Shown: positions 21,772 through 31,852 of the stretch, in pieces
How positions within the stretch are numbered: position 1 is the first letter of the stretch
Layout: each line of letters opens with the position of its first letter
Assembly (NCBI GenBank): GCA_905221615.1
Contig: CAJNDT010004502.1
Span: 215,001-279,000, forward strand
Source of the DNA: Symbiodinium sp. CCMP2592
Lineage: Eukaryota; Sar; Dinophyceae; Suessiales; Symbiodiniaceae
DNA: 64,000 bases
Reading direction: 5' to 3'
Translations under genes and position numbers: made by a program
Notes under the pieces: generated by a model
Told to the model about the DNA's origin: nothing
Database searches by the model: none
What the model saw: the letters and a program-made list of their open reading frames with translations, nothing else

Positions 21772-21998
21772 TTATTAGGGGTTTAGGGGTTTTAGGGTTT
21801 TAGGGTTTTAGGGTTTAGGGTTTTTAAATTTTAGGGTTTAGGGGTGTAGGGTTTTAGGGTTTTAGGGTTTTAGGGTTTAGGGTTTTTAAATTTTAGGGTT
21901 TAGGGGTGTAGGGTTTTAGGGTTTTAGGGTTTTAGGGTTTAGGGGTGTAGGGTTTTAGGGTTTTAGGGTTTACGGTTTAGGGGTGTATAGGGTTTGAG
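21772..21998. repeat. Telomere-like block with TTTTAGGG octamers and a higher-order repeat
   Basis: GGTTTTAGGG octamers mixed with TTTAGGG heptamers. A unit of about 62 bp containing GGGTTTTTAAATTTTAGGG and GGGGTGTAGGG occurs at least twice (about 21815 and 21880) and partly a third time. Confidence 0.9.
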
Positions 21999-22009
21999 GG
22001 GTTTAGGGG

Positions 22010-22129
22010 TTTACAGCAGAAGCCCAAAAGTTGGAAACCCCATAGCTTCAGTCCTAGAGAGCAATTTACAGGGAATCCCAGCACTATTTGGCCTTGATCC
22101 GGTTTCCCACTTTATGGCGCTTACTATAG
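22010..22129. mobile_element. Palindromic element family I, copy 2
   Basis: CAGAAGCCCAAAAGTTGG to CCCACTTTATGGCGCTTACT; sits between two telomere-like blocks. Confidence 0.85.
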
Positions 22130-22318
22130 GGTTTTAGGGGTTTAGGGTTTAGGGTTTTAGGGGTTAGGGTTTTAGGGGTTAGGGTTTAGGGTTTAGGGTT
22201 TTAGGGGTTTGGGTTTAGGGTTTTAGGGTTTAGGGTTTAGGGTTTTAGGGTTTAGGGTTTAGGAGGTTAGGGGTTTAGGATTTAGAGGTTTAGGGTTTAG
22301 GGTTTGGAGGTTACGGTT
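22130..22318. repeat. Telomere-like block, TTTAGGG and TTTTAGGGG variants
   Basis: Continuation of the block at 21772 after the family I element, same orientation. The element may have inserted into one tract. Confidence 0.9.
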
Positions 22319-22327
22319 TGAGTCACA

Positions 22328-22330
<3 letters not shown>

Positions 22331-22366
<36 letters not shown>
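22331..22366. repeat. (TG)n microsatellite
   Basis: About 18 uninterrupted GT units. Confidence 0.95.
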
Positions 22367-22369
<3 letters not shown>

Positions 22370-22388
22370 GACTCTTCGGCTGTAGCAC

Positions 22389-22493
22389 TACGGTCGATGA
22401 TATTCATCCTGCATCACCCAGAATAAGGAATACAGCATAATTCCCAGAGTTTAGGTTCCCCAAGGTAATGCAGGATGTATATCATCAACCGTA
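22389..22493. mobile_element. Palindromic element family E, copy 3
   Basis: TACGGTCGATGATATTCATC to TATATCATCAACCGTA; bounded by TA. Confidence 0.88.
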
Positions 22494-22748
22494 GGGCCTG
22501 TGGGAAGGCGACTTCGAGGGTTCAAGGGTTGTGTTTGCCTTGGCATTCAGGGTTTAGTAGAAGCCCCTTACAGGTGAGTAGTTCCTCTTCCATAGTACTC
22601 CCATAAGGCCCCCTTTACCTTATAGGAGTGGTATGGAAGGTTTATGGGAAACTACCCACCTTATAACTACCCACCTGTAAATGGCTCAGATTTAGGGTGA
22701 AGGATTTGAGGTTTGTGACTCTGGGTCGAAGGTTTTGGGTGTTGCCCA

Positions 22749-22877
22749 GTAATTGGAGGATCATGGGACTTAGTAAGTGAGGTTATACGTCCCACAATTG
22801 GGGGGTTATAAGTAGGTATAAGTACAGTTACCTTAATTATAAGCCTGTATACTATATGTCCCATGATCCATTACGTA
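22749..22877 (+). mobile_element. Palindromic element family A, copy 9
   Basis: Left AATTGGAGGATCATGGGACT, right TGTCCCATGATCCATTACGT. Confidence 0.82.
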
Positions 22878-22879
22878 GG

Positions 22880-24005
22880 TTTCAGGTTGGTGTTTCATTG
22901 GTGCGGGGATTGCAGCTTGAAGCCTACATGCCCACATGCTGCTGTTGCTGGGCAGCGCAGTCTATACATTTTTTGGACATGCCAGACTCGTTTTTTGCAA
23001 CTTTTAGGACTTTGAGAAACCCCCGTTATGTGTCCATAAACAAAGTAGGTGGTTGGAAGTTTAAGTGCTTTCGCGCTTGCGCTTGAGCTACGGACTTCCG
23101 TGCCCCCATGTCGAAGCATGCCAGGGTCCGGGGCTACACGTCAAGAGGATCCATTTAGATGCAGTTGCAGCGTGGAGGGGCTGAGGCTTGAGGCTGGTAA
23201 GCGCTGCACTCCAAGCCCTACCCTAACCGAACTGCCAGCACCCGAGGTATCTTCAACGTTATTCTGGCAGCATTTTGGCTCGCAATTGGCATACATGTGG
23301 TTACATAGTTCAAGAGTTCGCTTCAAGTCTGAGGACTTAGGGCACCTGATAGTATCTAAAACCTACGGCTTTAGGGTTTGGTCTTGGCCATCGGAATTTT
23401 GATGTTCGCAGTATGTTTCAGTCACTGCAGGAACTAGGCCATTCAAACTCGATCTGACAGGTCTATGTTGACATCACGATGAAGGCGGCAAAGGAGCGCC
23501 CCATCCCCCACCCCAACCCCTATATCCTAAGCCATAAGCCTCCAAGCCAGAAGTGAGAGACCGACAAAACTGTAACCTTAGATGCTAAGCCCTTAAGCCG
23601 GAGAGCCCCAAACCCCAAGCCAAAACTCATAGACCAAGCCCTCACCCTAGAGGATAAAGGCTCAGCCCTGAGCCCTGAAAGCAGGGTTGAGCTCTGCTCT
23701 GCCTGAACCTACACTGGAGCCAGGTAGTTTGGGACATTTTGTATTTTCCCTTGTTGGGCTTAATAGGACTCTATTTACGAATATTTGTCAGAGGCTTTAA
23801 AGGGCCAACCTAGGAAGCTAGCATAATCTACTGCTCCAGGTCCCTATCATTTCTAAGACTCATGTCAGGGTCAGGACGCCACGAAACACCAGGTTACAGT
23901 TGTTTAAGTCACTGGCTCATAGGTTTGATGTTTGGCAGGTTGAGTCGTTTCGGGTCTGGGCTCGTTTCGGGAAGCCGGGCAGAAACATGTCTTGCAAACT
24001 AATCA
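22880..24005. other. No confident gene
   Basis: Open frames with ordinary composition (for example QHFGSQLAYMWLHSSRVRFK near 23260) were seen, and a short VYVDITMKAAKERP frame after CTGACAG at 23461. No splice pairs or domains. Confidence 0.35.
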
Positions 24006-24106
24006 GGGGCCGAGATAATTACCAATACTATGTTGGGGGTTCCTTATTATAACTATAGTATCAAGGAGCCCAAAACCCTATTCTAAATTATTAAGGCCCC
24101 TATAGT
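24006..24106. mobile_element. Palindromic element family N, copy 1
   Basis: ATAATTACCAATACTATGTT, GGGGGTTCCTTATTATAACT and a right arm ATTAAGGCCCCTATAGTA. It abuts family F copy 3. Confidence 0.75.
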
Positions 24107-24205
24107 AGTCCGTTCCTTTTGTGGGTTAACCAAAATCTCTACTATAGGATCCTAACGATAGAACTGGTTAACCAAGAAGAGGAACTACAATGGAGAGTAT
24201 AGGTA
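24106..24205. mobile_element. Palindromic element family F, copy 3
   Basis: GTCCGTTCCTTTTGTGGGTT to AACTACAATGGAGAGTATAG, core AGGATCCTAACG. In reversed orientation relative to copies 1-2. Confidence 0.8.
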
Positions 24206-24259
24206 GTCCCGTGAGCCTTCGACCCCAGATGTGTGAACCCTCAGCCTGCGTACTTGCCT

Positions 24260-24382
24260 GTTTGGAGGATCATGGGACTTAGTAAGTAAGGTTATAAGTA
24301 CCTTAACTGGGGTTATAAGTAGTTATAAGTATAGTTACCCTAATAAGAACCCTAGTTACTAAGTCCCATGATCCTTTAAGTA
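24260..24382 (+). mobile_element. Palindromic element family A, copy 10
   Basis: Left TTTGGAGGATCATGGGACTT, right CCCATGATCCTTTAAGTA. Confidence 0.9.
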
Positions 24383-24900
24383 CCTGCACAGGAGACGGAA
24401 GCCGTCACTGCAGAACAGTCCGCGGCTGAGTGAAGGAGAGATTCTGGCTTGTCGCTCCGGATTTCGGATTGAGCGTACAAGACGCCCCCAACGATCTTCA
24501 AGATTCGTCGAGCACTCCAACACTGATATTGTCCCGAGCCCTCTAAGGGAGCCCTCTAGAGTTTTTCCCCACATCACTGTGTGGGGTTCTTACTTTTTGG
24601 GGCTGTCCCGCCTCCTCATCCTCCTGCTCCTCCTCCTCCCGCCCTCATCCTCCGCTCGCCCTCCTCCTCCTGCCCTCACGCACTGTCATGACGGTCCCTC
24701 ATCGTCGCTCACACACAAATGTGTCAGGATCTCACATCCCTAGTCGGCTATAAAGAAGGAACTACAATTCGCTTGCGCAGAGTAGATCTTTCTATTTCGG
24801 CCTCAAGCCCTCGCAACCAAAGGCCATGGATCCTCGAACCCAATCCCGAAACCTTAAGCCCACATCCCGCAAGTCCCCGAAGTCCATATCCCAATCTGTT

Positions 24901-24998
24901 TTGATGCTGCACCTTAAGGCATGCACGGGAGTCGATCCGGATTGCGCGAACCACGCGCCACTCGCCTTCACGATCGTGCTTCCACGAATGCTTCTAGT
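24901..24998 (+). CDS. Weak exon candidate
   Basis: Frame reads LMLHLKACTGVDPDCANHAP then LAFTIVLPRMLL. GC-rich and protein-like, but neither boundary is clear. Confidence 0.25.
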
Positions 24999-25005
24999 CC
25001 CATCC

Positions 25006-25213
25006 AGACCCCCCAGCTACCCTTTAATACAGCTTAAATGCCCGCTGTTACGGACAAAAAGGGCTCTATTAAGGACCACACTTCCGTATAGCCCAAAGAC
25101 CCACAATTATGGACCATAAGGGCTCTATTGAGGACCACACTGCAATCTAGCCTAAAGACCCACAGTCAAGGACCATGAGGGCTCTATTAAGGGACACTTG
25201 GAGGGTCCTGGTA
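25006..25213. repeat. Family S element with an internal tandem repeat
   Basis: The outer arms are ACCCCCCAGCTACC and GGGTCCTGGTAGACC. Inside are three units of about 61 bp with AAAGACCCACA, GGACCATAAGGGCTCTATT and GAGGACCACACT. Confidence 0.7.
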
Positions 25214-25273
25214 GACCCGCAGTTGCCTTAGTGATTCACACGGCTTCAGACCCTACCTGGACCCCAAATAATA

Positions 25274-25320
25274 CTAATAGCAATAATACTAATAATAGTA
25301 ACCATAATAGTAATAAATTT
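25274..25320. repeat. AATAATAGT trinucleotide-like stretch
   Basis: ATACTAATAGCAATAATACT-type degenerate repeat; both-strand open frames over it are not genes. Confidence 0.7.
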
Positions 25321-25724
25321 CTAGTAATACAACCTACATCCTTCAGGACTTGTACAAGGAAGTCGCAGTTTTTTCGAGTAAACCTTGAGCTCATGTGCTT
25401 GTGAGGGACTGCATAGCCAGATATTCCAATCTTTATGGGCACGATTGAACGTTTAGGCTTCACTTTGGAGAAACCTATCCTTCCTTCGAGGAGCCTGATA
25501 GCAGGCACTCATCCGTCTTCATTCAAAGCTCTCCAGTATCTTGATGCATGTGATCCTTCATGTTTCTTTGGCGGTGTCTTGGAGGACTCGCCCGAGTATC
25601 TTTATATGCTTTGGCCTCAAGAGGGTTCTTATGCAGCAACTAGGACGCGTTTTGGAGCTCAGGGGTTAGAAGAGCTTTCAAAGCCGAAGCATACTCCCTT
25701 GAATCCTGCTCTTCCCCTTAACAG

Positions 25725-25801
25725 GCGAGTTGCTGAAAAAGTTCGCTGCCGCTTACCGCCTCTACCAAGACGCGGAAGAGTCCGCCACGCAGCTCCAGAT
25801 A
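25725..25801 (+). CDS. Exon: helical peptide (ELLKKFAAAYRLYQDAEE), unknown protein
   Basis: Good pyrimidine tract and acceptor (CTGCTCTTCCCCTTAACAG|G) and a GT donor (CAGATA|GTACAT). The reading ELLKKFAAAYRLYQDAEESA then TQLQI is a clear amphipathic helix with strongly G/C-ending codons. Family unknown. The donor lies 6 bp before a family C palindrome, so the intron begins inside or against the mobile element. Confidence 0.6.
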
Positions 25802-25808
25802 GTACATA

Positions 25809-25915
25809 CCCAAAGGCTCCATGTACCCTTATAGTAGATACTTAAGCCTTAAAGGGGTCCCTATATAGGTACTTTAAGGCCTAAGTATCTACTACATGGG
25901 CACATGGAGCCTTAG
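25809..25915. mobile_element. Palindromic element family C, copy 3
   Basis: GGCTCCATGTACCCTTATAG and inverse ACTACATGGGCACATGGAGC; immediately follows the exon at 25725. Confidence 0.9.
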
Positions 25916-26018
25916 GGATACTTAGGCCCTTAATTACCAAAAGGGGAGCCTCTTCAAGGTGGGTCCTGCACAACATAGAGTCTTCGTTGATGTGTTTCAG
26001 TTTGCAGGGCTTCGGGAA

Positions 26019-26072
26019 CCCTAAACCGTATAAACCCTATAAACCCTATAAACCCTATAAACCCTAAACCGA
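26019..26072. repeat. TATAAACCC octamer repeat
   Basis: Four to five CCCTATAAA units, a telomere-like variant with TA added to the CCCTAAA unit. Confidence 0.85.
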
Positions 26073-26175
26073 TGTAGCATTAAACCCCGAATTTAATCCT
26101 GGTGCTCCGTTGTGCCTGAACCTCATCAGGATCTTCGAAGCCCCTTTTTGGCATCGAAAGAGCTGGCAGCTACTA

Positions 26176-26282
26176 CCCAAAGGCTCCATGTACTCCTATA
26201 GTAGATAGTTAAGCCCTAAAGCGGTCCCTATATAGGTACTTTAAGGCCTAAGTATATACTATATGGGCACATGGAGCCTTGG
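26176..26282. mobile_element. Palindromic element family C, copy 4
   Basis: AGGCTCCATGTACTCCTATA to GGGCACATGGAGCCTTGGGG; 260 bp from copy 3 and very similar. Confidence 0.9.
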
Positions 26283-26285
26283 GGC

Positions 26286-26405
26286 TATAGGGGCCTAACG
26301 AAAATTACCCCTACATTACTTTTTTTGGGGGTTCCTTATTATAAGTATAAGTATAGTATAATGGGCCCCCAAACCCTGTTCTATTTTTTATAAGGCCGCT
26401 ATAGT
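26286..26405. mobile_element. Palindromic element family N, copy 2
   Basis: ACGAAAATTACCCCTACATT, TTTGGGGGTTCCTTATTATA and AAGGCCGCTATAGTA; abuts family C copy 4. Confidence 0.7.
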
Positions 26406-26954
26406 ACTCTCAGAACTCGGACCGGCAGGTAAGTGAGTAGAAGCCGGGAGTGTGAGACTTGATTCGCAGCCCGAATGTAGAGATGCTTCAGGGTAGACCC
26501 TAAACCCCAAACCCTCATGCATGGAATGTTATCGGACTGTTACCCCTCAAGGGGTCAGCCTTGTTTCTCTCCGCTAGTTCTAGATATAAGGGAGGTGCAG
26601 AAAAGTTTGAGACCAAAAAATGGCCCTAACGTTAGTTAGCCCGAGCAACAGTCGGATATAGTCGGGTCCTGATGCAAAGCCGACCAAAAGATTTTTCGGA
26701 TCTCACAATATCAATTTTGCATTTGGGAGGCAGGCTATCACAGGGGTTCCGGGGTCGGAGTTGATGCGGTGTAGCTACCTCTCCATCTTATCGGGGAATG
26801 TAGCAGTGCCTGCATAGCTGGCATAGCTTCATGCATTAGATTCGGCGCTGGCACGTTGAAACACTGATATGGTATTTATGTACCTCAAGAATTTGGAAGT
26901 AGGCGCCGCATAGGCTTCCAGTGCAACTGTCCCGAAGTATTTGCCTCTTTGACC

Positions 26955-27103
26955 AGGGGCTTTCGATTGTTCGCAGTCCTGGACAGTTGGCTTCAATCGT
27001 CTTGGCTTGTCTACAACGACGAGGGCCCTGCATCAACTTTCTTGGGATGCAACTTTCTTGGGATGCCAGCTCCAGATGGGAATCCTGTTTCAGGGCTGTG
27101 CGA
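26955..27103 (+). CDS. Weak exon candidate with internal 13-bp duplication
   Basis: A frame reads GFRLFAVLDSWLQSSWLVYN, DEGPASTFLGCNFLGMPAPD, GNPVSGLCDTQSL. It contains TTTCTTGGGATGC twice in tandem (27038, 27051). Other frames are also open, and boundaries are unclear. Confidence 0.3.
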
Positions 27104-27139
27104 CACCCAAAGCTTAATCCTGCCACCAAGTTTGAGCCC

Positions 27140-27243
27140 TACAGTTGAGGATATAAATCCTGCATTACCCAAAATCAGGAATATACCGTCATTCCCATAT
27201 CTTGGGCCCTTAAGGTAATGCAGGAGTTATATCATCAACAGTA
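27140..27243. mobile_element. Palindromic element family E, copy 4
   Basis: TACAGTTGAGGATATAAATC to TATATCATCAACAGTA. Confidence 0.88.
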
Positions 27244-27256
27244 ATACACCCGTCCC

Positions 27257-27367
27257 CGAACATCTGCCAATGCAACTGAGAACAAGATGTCGCAGCTCGA
27301 TTTCAACACGGGATCCATACAATTCACGGACAACGACATCCACGCCCAGATCGCCAGGCGCCCAGAG
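27257..27367 (+). CDS. Exon candidate, unknown protein
   Basis: Reads NATENKMSQLDFNTGSIQFT then DNDIHAQIARRPE, ending at a canonical donor (CCAGAG|GTACCG). The composition is ordinary and hydrophilic, unlike the repeats. The 5' boundary is not clear because a family E element ends 13 bp upstream. The opposite strand is also open, so strand is probable rather than certain. Confidence 0.45.
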
Positions 27368-27432
27368 GTACCGGGGAAACTCTGCAGACTTTCCCTCGAA
27401 GCCGCAACTAACCTCGAATCCTGAACACTCCC

Positions 27433-27543
27433 CCAGAGAGGCCAATACCCCTTGATTGAGGAATATGCCTTAAATAATAAGGGGCGTTCAGATTATGATT
27501 TAAGCTACACTCCTGAATTAAGGGGTATTGGGCTCTCTGGGCA
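27433..27543. mobile_element. Palindromic element family R, copy 1
   Basis: CCAGAGAGGCCAATACCCCT and inverse AGGGGTATTGGGCTCTCTGG. Confidence 0.8.
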
Positions 27544-27561
27544 AACCTTGACGTCTGGTCA

Positions 27562-27675
27562 CACTTGGAGGGTCATGGGTAGCTATAAGTGGAGTTATAA
27601 GTAGGCTAACTATACTTGTAACCCATATTCGGGGACTTACAACTCCACTTGTAACTACCCATGACCCTCCAAGTG
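27562..27675. mobile_element. Palindromic element family B, copy 4
   Basis: ACTTGGAGGGTCATGGGTAG to TACCCATGACCCTCCAAGT; clean copy. Confidence 0.9.
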
Positions 27676-27741
27676 ACCCGCGAGTTCGAACCTGTGAGAC
27701 TGCTCTGAGAAGCTGGAATCTGACACTGTCCGCGCATCTTG

Positions 27742-27915
27742 CCCTAAGGGTCCATGTACCGAAATAGTATATACATTGGCCTTAATGTAGGTATATACCC
27801 TTAATGTAGCTATTATATACCCATTATATAGCCCATTATAGGGTAGGGGTCCCCATTAAGGGTAGTCCCTATATGGGCCAAAGTATATACTATTTCGGTA
27901 CATGGACCCTTAGGG
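27742..27915. mobile_element. Palindromic element family D, copy 1 (long form)
   Basis: Family D arms carry AAGGGTCCATGTACCCAAAT and inverse. This 174-bp copy has an extra internal palindrome of TATATACCC and GTAGGTATATA words. Confidence 0.88.
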
Positions 27916-28004
27916 TTGAATACTGCGCTGAGAGAGCAAAGCTGTGATGGCTTGCAGTGCTAATGCCGCAATGGCTCATATCCTAACGACCTACCCATCG
28001 ATCT

Positions 28005-28175
28005 ACTTTTCCGTCTATCTGTCTATCCATCTACCTAGATTTGCATCTGTCTATCTGTGTGTGTCTCTCTGTGTGTCTGTGTGTCTCTGTGTGTGTGTGT
28101 GTGTCTGTCTGCCTGCCTGCCTGCCTGCTTGCCTGCCTGTCTGTTTGTTTGTCTGTGTGTGTGGGGTGGCATCTG
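28005..28175. repeat. CTAT, TG and CCTG microsatellites
   Basis: CTATCTGTCTATCCATCTAC, GTGTGTGTGTGTCTGTC and GCCTGCCTGCCTGC in series. Confidence 0.9.
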
Positions 28176-28224
28176 TCGATCTGACCAACCTTTCATTCTA
28201 TGTATCTGTCTGCCTGTCGATCTA

Positions 28225-28680
28225 CCTATACTTGTTGCACATATGTGCACACACATATGCACACATGTGATGGTACACATATACATGTGCATATACATAT
28301 ACATTTACATATGCGTATGCATATGCATATATGCATACGAATACACATACACATACACATACATATACATATGCATATACATATGCATATGCATATACAT
28401 ATACATATACATACATATACATATACATATACATATATTATACATACATACATACACACATACATACATACATACATACATACACACGTACACACACAGA
28501 GATTATATATGTGTAATCTGTAGACAGATAGATAGATAGACAGATAGATAGATAGATAGATATACACACATGAGTGTATATGTATGCCGGCATGTATGTC
28601 TGCATGTATATAATTACATACATACACATGCATGCATGCATGCATGCATGCATACATCATACACACTTTTGCATACACAC
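28225..28680. repeat. CATA/ATACAT/GATA/GCAT microsatellite cluster
   Basis: CATATACATATG, ACATACATACAT, AGATAGATAGAT and GCATGCATGCAT blocks in sequence. All open frames here on both strands are translations of these. Confidence 0.93.
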
Positions 28681-28778
28681 GTCAGTAAGTAAGTGATGGT
28701 CTTTCTACGAAAGCTTCTCTGTCGGGCGTACTTCTGTACACACTCTTGTGTTCTCTGGTGTCGACTGTTGTTGTTGTC

Positions 28779-28806
28779 GTTGGTGGTGGTGGTGGTGGTG
28801 GTGGTG
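28779..28806. repeat. (GGT)n microsatellite
   Basis: About nine TGG units. Confidence 0.92.
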
Positions 28807-29035
28807 CTAGCATACTTCTGTCTTATTGTATTGTGATTGGTTTGCCGAATAAACTCGAGGATCGTTGCGAGGTTGTTTGGATTTCTGCTGTTCGTAAAGT
28901 AGGTACTCTACCAAGCAGAGTAGGGTATGATGCGCATCCTAGGTAAACAGCACAACCCAAGGCTTATAACTCGCAGCTGATCCTCTGTCGATGCGGGAAA
29001 AGGGATTAGGATTCGGCCCTCAGTTTCTCTCTTCC

Positions 29036-29146
29036 GAGTGCCCAGTAGTACTCTTCTTCCCTTTTTGTAGTCCTAGGTTCCTTATAAAGTTACCCACACT
29101 ACCAAAAAGGGAGGCCTTTCCATTCCTAGGCTACTGGGCGTTCTAG
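29036..29146. mobile_element. Palindromic element family K, copy 1
   Basis: GTGCCCAGTAGTACTCTTCT, then TTTGTAGTCCTAGGTTCCTT, then CTAGGCTACTGGGCG. Tips are more diverged than copies 3-4. Confidence 0.8.
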
Positions 29147-29599
29147 ATCTGTGTCATTGTGTCTCAGTCCTACCCATGCAAGCAGTCTCCCGAGGTCTTC
29201 TACTTCGCAAGGTGTTTCGGCTCATACACACCTGGGTTTCTATACTTACTGCAGCCCTAAACCTTAAATCCAACCCAAAATCCGAATCTAAACGTACTTT
29301 ATGTAAGTTTCCCACCCCCCCCTGAGGCACTTGGCATTCTGTAGCACCAGCCCTAAGGGTTCACCGATGCGCCCATCACATGAACATCTTCCTGGCCTTC
29401 TCTCAACCCTAAGCCCTAAAAAATCTTAAAGTTCGAACCTTACATCAAAACTCTAAAACCTCGGCCCCGAAATGCACAATGGACCGATTGACCCAAGCCC
29501 TAAACCCTAAACCCTAATTTGTACGTTTTTCTGCCTGGGCCATGCTGCGCATCACCTTGCTCTCAGGGGAAGAACTGACCAGGCAAGGGGTTACTGGAG

Positions 29600-29703
29600 T
29601 TTTATATATTGGGGTCTCAATACTATCTTGGGGGTTCCTTATTATAATTATAGTATAATATACCGCAAACCCCTAGTCTAATTATACAGGCCCCCATATT
29701 ACA
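29600..29703. mobile_element. Palindromic element family N, copy 3
   Basis: TCTCAATACTATCTTGGGGG, TTCCTTATTATAATTATAGT and a weak right arm CAGGCCCCCATATTACA. Confidence 0.65.
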
Positions 29704-29826
29704 TCCTGAGTAACCTTTATACAGAGTCCTTTAAAAGAGCCCTTACAAAGAACCTTGTGCCAATTATTATGGCCCCTAATTATTAAGGCCCGTACAGTAG
29801 GGTTTAGGGGTAAGGTTGTACAAGTG

Positions 29827-29944
29827 CACTTGGAGGATCATGGGGCTTAGTAAGTAAGGTTATAAGTCCCATAATTGGGCTTATAAGTAGTTATACCTAC
29901 CCTAATTATAACCCTAGTTACTAAGTCCCATGATCCTTTAAGTA
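29827..29944 (+). mobile_element. Palindromic element family A, copy 11
   Basis: CACTTGGAGGATCATGGGGC to CCCATGATCCTTTAAGTA; about 200 bp upstream of the ankyrin gene exon. Confidence 0.9.
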
Positions 29945-30148
29945 GGGGTTCAGGGCTCAGGGCCCAAAGTTTAGGGACCCAAAGAAGCACATAAGCATAA
30001 GCATCTTATAGGGAGATCCCTACCTTCTTGGGCTTTAATATAAGGGGGTTTATATGGGATGTCCCTATCCATATTTTTGCTTTATGTGCCCTGAACCCAA
30101 AATTTCTATTGGGGCCCAACGTTTGGGTTGAGGGTTTGGGTTGACCAG

Positions 30149-31069
30149 GCTTCCCCTCACGGAGCTGAGCGATGTGAAGGCCTTGAAGCGACGATTGCAT
30201 CAGCAGTACTCCCTACCTCCACGATTCAGACAAAAACTCTTCCACGACGGCGAGAGTTTGGATGATGCCTTCAATCTGGATTCCGCCATGGATCTGCAAG
30301 TCTTGATAGTTTCGTTCTGCGATGCTTCTCAGGAACAGCGGCGACAGCTATGCGAAGCAGCGCGGATCGGCCAAGTGGCCGAGGCAGGCGGTTTCACAAA
30401 TGCACTATCTTCAAACTCGTGCATGTTTTTGCTTCTCTACCCTAAACCCGGCAACAAACGCCAAGCCTACCTCCATAATAACTTCAAAGCCTTGCATAGC
30501 AAGGGAACCGAGATTTGTTGGAACGGAAAGGTTGACGCACAGCTGCAGCTGCCCGTGGACCCAGATGGTGAGGATTATGAGTGCGGGCTTACGCCACTGC
30601 AAAGGGCGTCCGGGGAGGGCCACGTTGATGTTGCAGAGTCTCTGCTGGAGGCCGGTGCTCAGGTGAATCTGCGAAGCCGTATCCAAACCACGGCCCTGAT
30701 GGTGGCTTCGTGTAGGGGTCACACTGCAATCGTGGATTTGCTCTTGAAAGCCGGTGCCGACATGGACTTGTGTGACCATGAAGACTGGACAGCGCTAATG
30801 TTTGCGTCGTTCGAGGGTCATGCTCCCAGTCTTTGTTCACGAACTATTGGTTCAACTTGCCTTAAACTTAACAATGCCATGTACAGTAGTCGAACCTGCT
30901 TTCTTACTTCTGATGACTTGACTGAAACGCTTCAGAAAGAGCCCAGGTTCAAGTCGTGCAGATGCTATTAGCCGCCGGAGCTCGGAGGGATCTCCGCAAC
31001 ATCGACGACGACACAGCTTTTGACCTGGCCATCGATCATGACGAAGTCAGGCTGTTGTTTTGGGAGTGA
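30149..31069 (+). CDS. Ubiquitin-like/ankyrin-repeat protein, C-terminal three exons
   Basis: Exon 1 is 30149-30383, exon 2 30531-30821 and exon 3 30947-31069 (stop TGA 31067). Introns of 147 and 125 nt begin with GC (GAG|GCAGGC, CAT|GCTCCC) and end with AG (AAAG|GTTGAC, CCAG|GTTCAA). All phases fit. Exon 1 encodes the second part of a ubiquitin-like fold (ELSDVKALKRRLHQQYSLPP, RFRQKLFHDGESLDDAF), then DASQEQRRQLCEAARIGQVA, the first ankyrin helix. Exon 2 gives repeats GLTPLQRASGEGHVDVAESL, TALMVASCRGHTAIVDLLLK and DWTALMFASFEGH. Exon 3 completes VQVVQMLLAAGARRDLRN and ends DEVRLLFWE. This is a widespread dinoflagellate family (remembered, not searched). Ankyrin repeats bind partner proteins; the target is unknown. 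The N-terminus lies upstream and was not found: the exon starts in mid-codon after TTGACCAG. Confidence 0.88.
30384..30530 (+). other. GC-AG intron 1 of the ankyrin gene
   Basis: Starts GCAGGCGG and ends AACGGAAAG. Splicing here gives QVAE|VDAQ, which restores an uninterrupted ankyrin reading. Confidence 0.85.
30822..30946 (+). other. GC-AG intron 2 of the ankyrin gene
   Basis: Starts GCTCCCAG and ends AGAGCCCAG. Splicing gives EGH|VQVVQMLL, the expected G-H-x-x-V-V join of an ankyrin repeat. Confidence 0.85.
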
Positions 31070-31139
31070 GTGCTGAGGATGCAGAAGAAATCTCTGAAGA
31101 GCAAGCATGCGAAAATCTTGGATCTATTACAATTAAATT

Positions 31140-31257
31140 ACTACTACTGCTACTACTGCTACTACTACTACTACTACGACTACGACTACCACTACCACTG
31201 CCACTGCCACTGCCACTGCCACTACCACTGCGACTGCCACTACCACTACCACTACTA

Positions 31258-31326
<69 letters not shown>

Positions 31327-31343
31327 ACAACTACTACTACTAG

Positions 31344-31408
<65 letters not shown>

Positions 31409-31409
31409 G

Positions 31410-31459
<50 letters not shown>

Positions 31460-31473
31460 ACTACTACTACTAG

Positions 31474-31563
<90 letters not shown>

Positions 31564-31592
31564 GTACTACTACTACTACTACTAGTACTTGC
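31140..31592. repeat. (CTA)n microsatellite, about 450 bp
   Basis: ACT/CTA triplets, first with CTG and CCA variants (31185-31260) then nearly pure, with occasional TAG and AAC breaks. It begins 70 bp after the ankyrin stop codon, so it may lie in the 3' UTR. Leu/Tyr/Thr open frames here are artefacts. Confidence 0.95.
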
Positions 31593-31852
31593 ATCACTCA
31601 AAGTCGTATACATGAAGCAAGCTGGACTGATGCATAGTGAGAGTAAGCATGGTTCAGACTCAGTTCAGACTCCAGGGCTTAGGGTCAGAGGGTCAGGGGC
31701 GACAGTCCAAAATTATCCTAGATGCACTGCTTGTTCTGGTGTGTGCTGACTTCCAATTGGGATTCAGCCGCACGACTGGCAAGATTTATCATACTCCGTT
31801 TAAATCCTTGGCCTTAACCCTAACCCCAAGGCTCAAAACAGCCCAAGAGACT

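Noticed and set aside
21772..22318. A real chromosome end
   Set aside because: The telomere-like block is internal, degenerate and followed by 40 kb of other sequence.
23264..23280. GCATTTTGGCTCG, resembling part of the dinoflagellate spliced leader
   Set aside because: Only 11 bases match the remembered leader, without its 5' end or the CAAG end; likely chance.
27944..28678. Overlapping 60-160 codon open frames
   Set aside because: They translate TG, CATA and GATA microsatellites on both strands.
31060..31473. Leu/Thr-rich frame following the ankyrin gene
   Set aside because: It is the (CTA)n array; the ankyrin reading has already ended at 31069.
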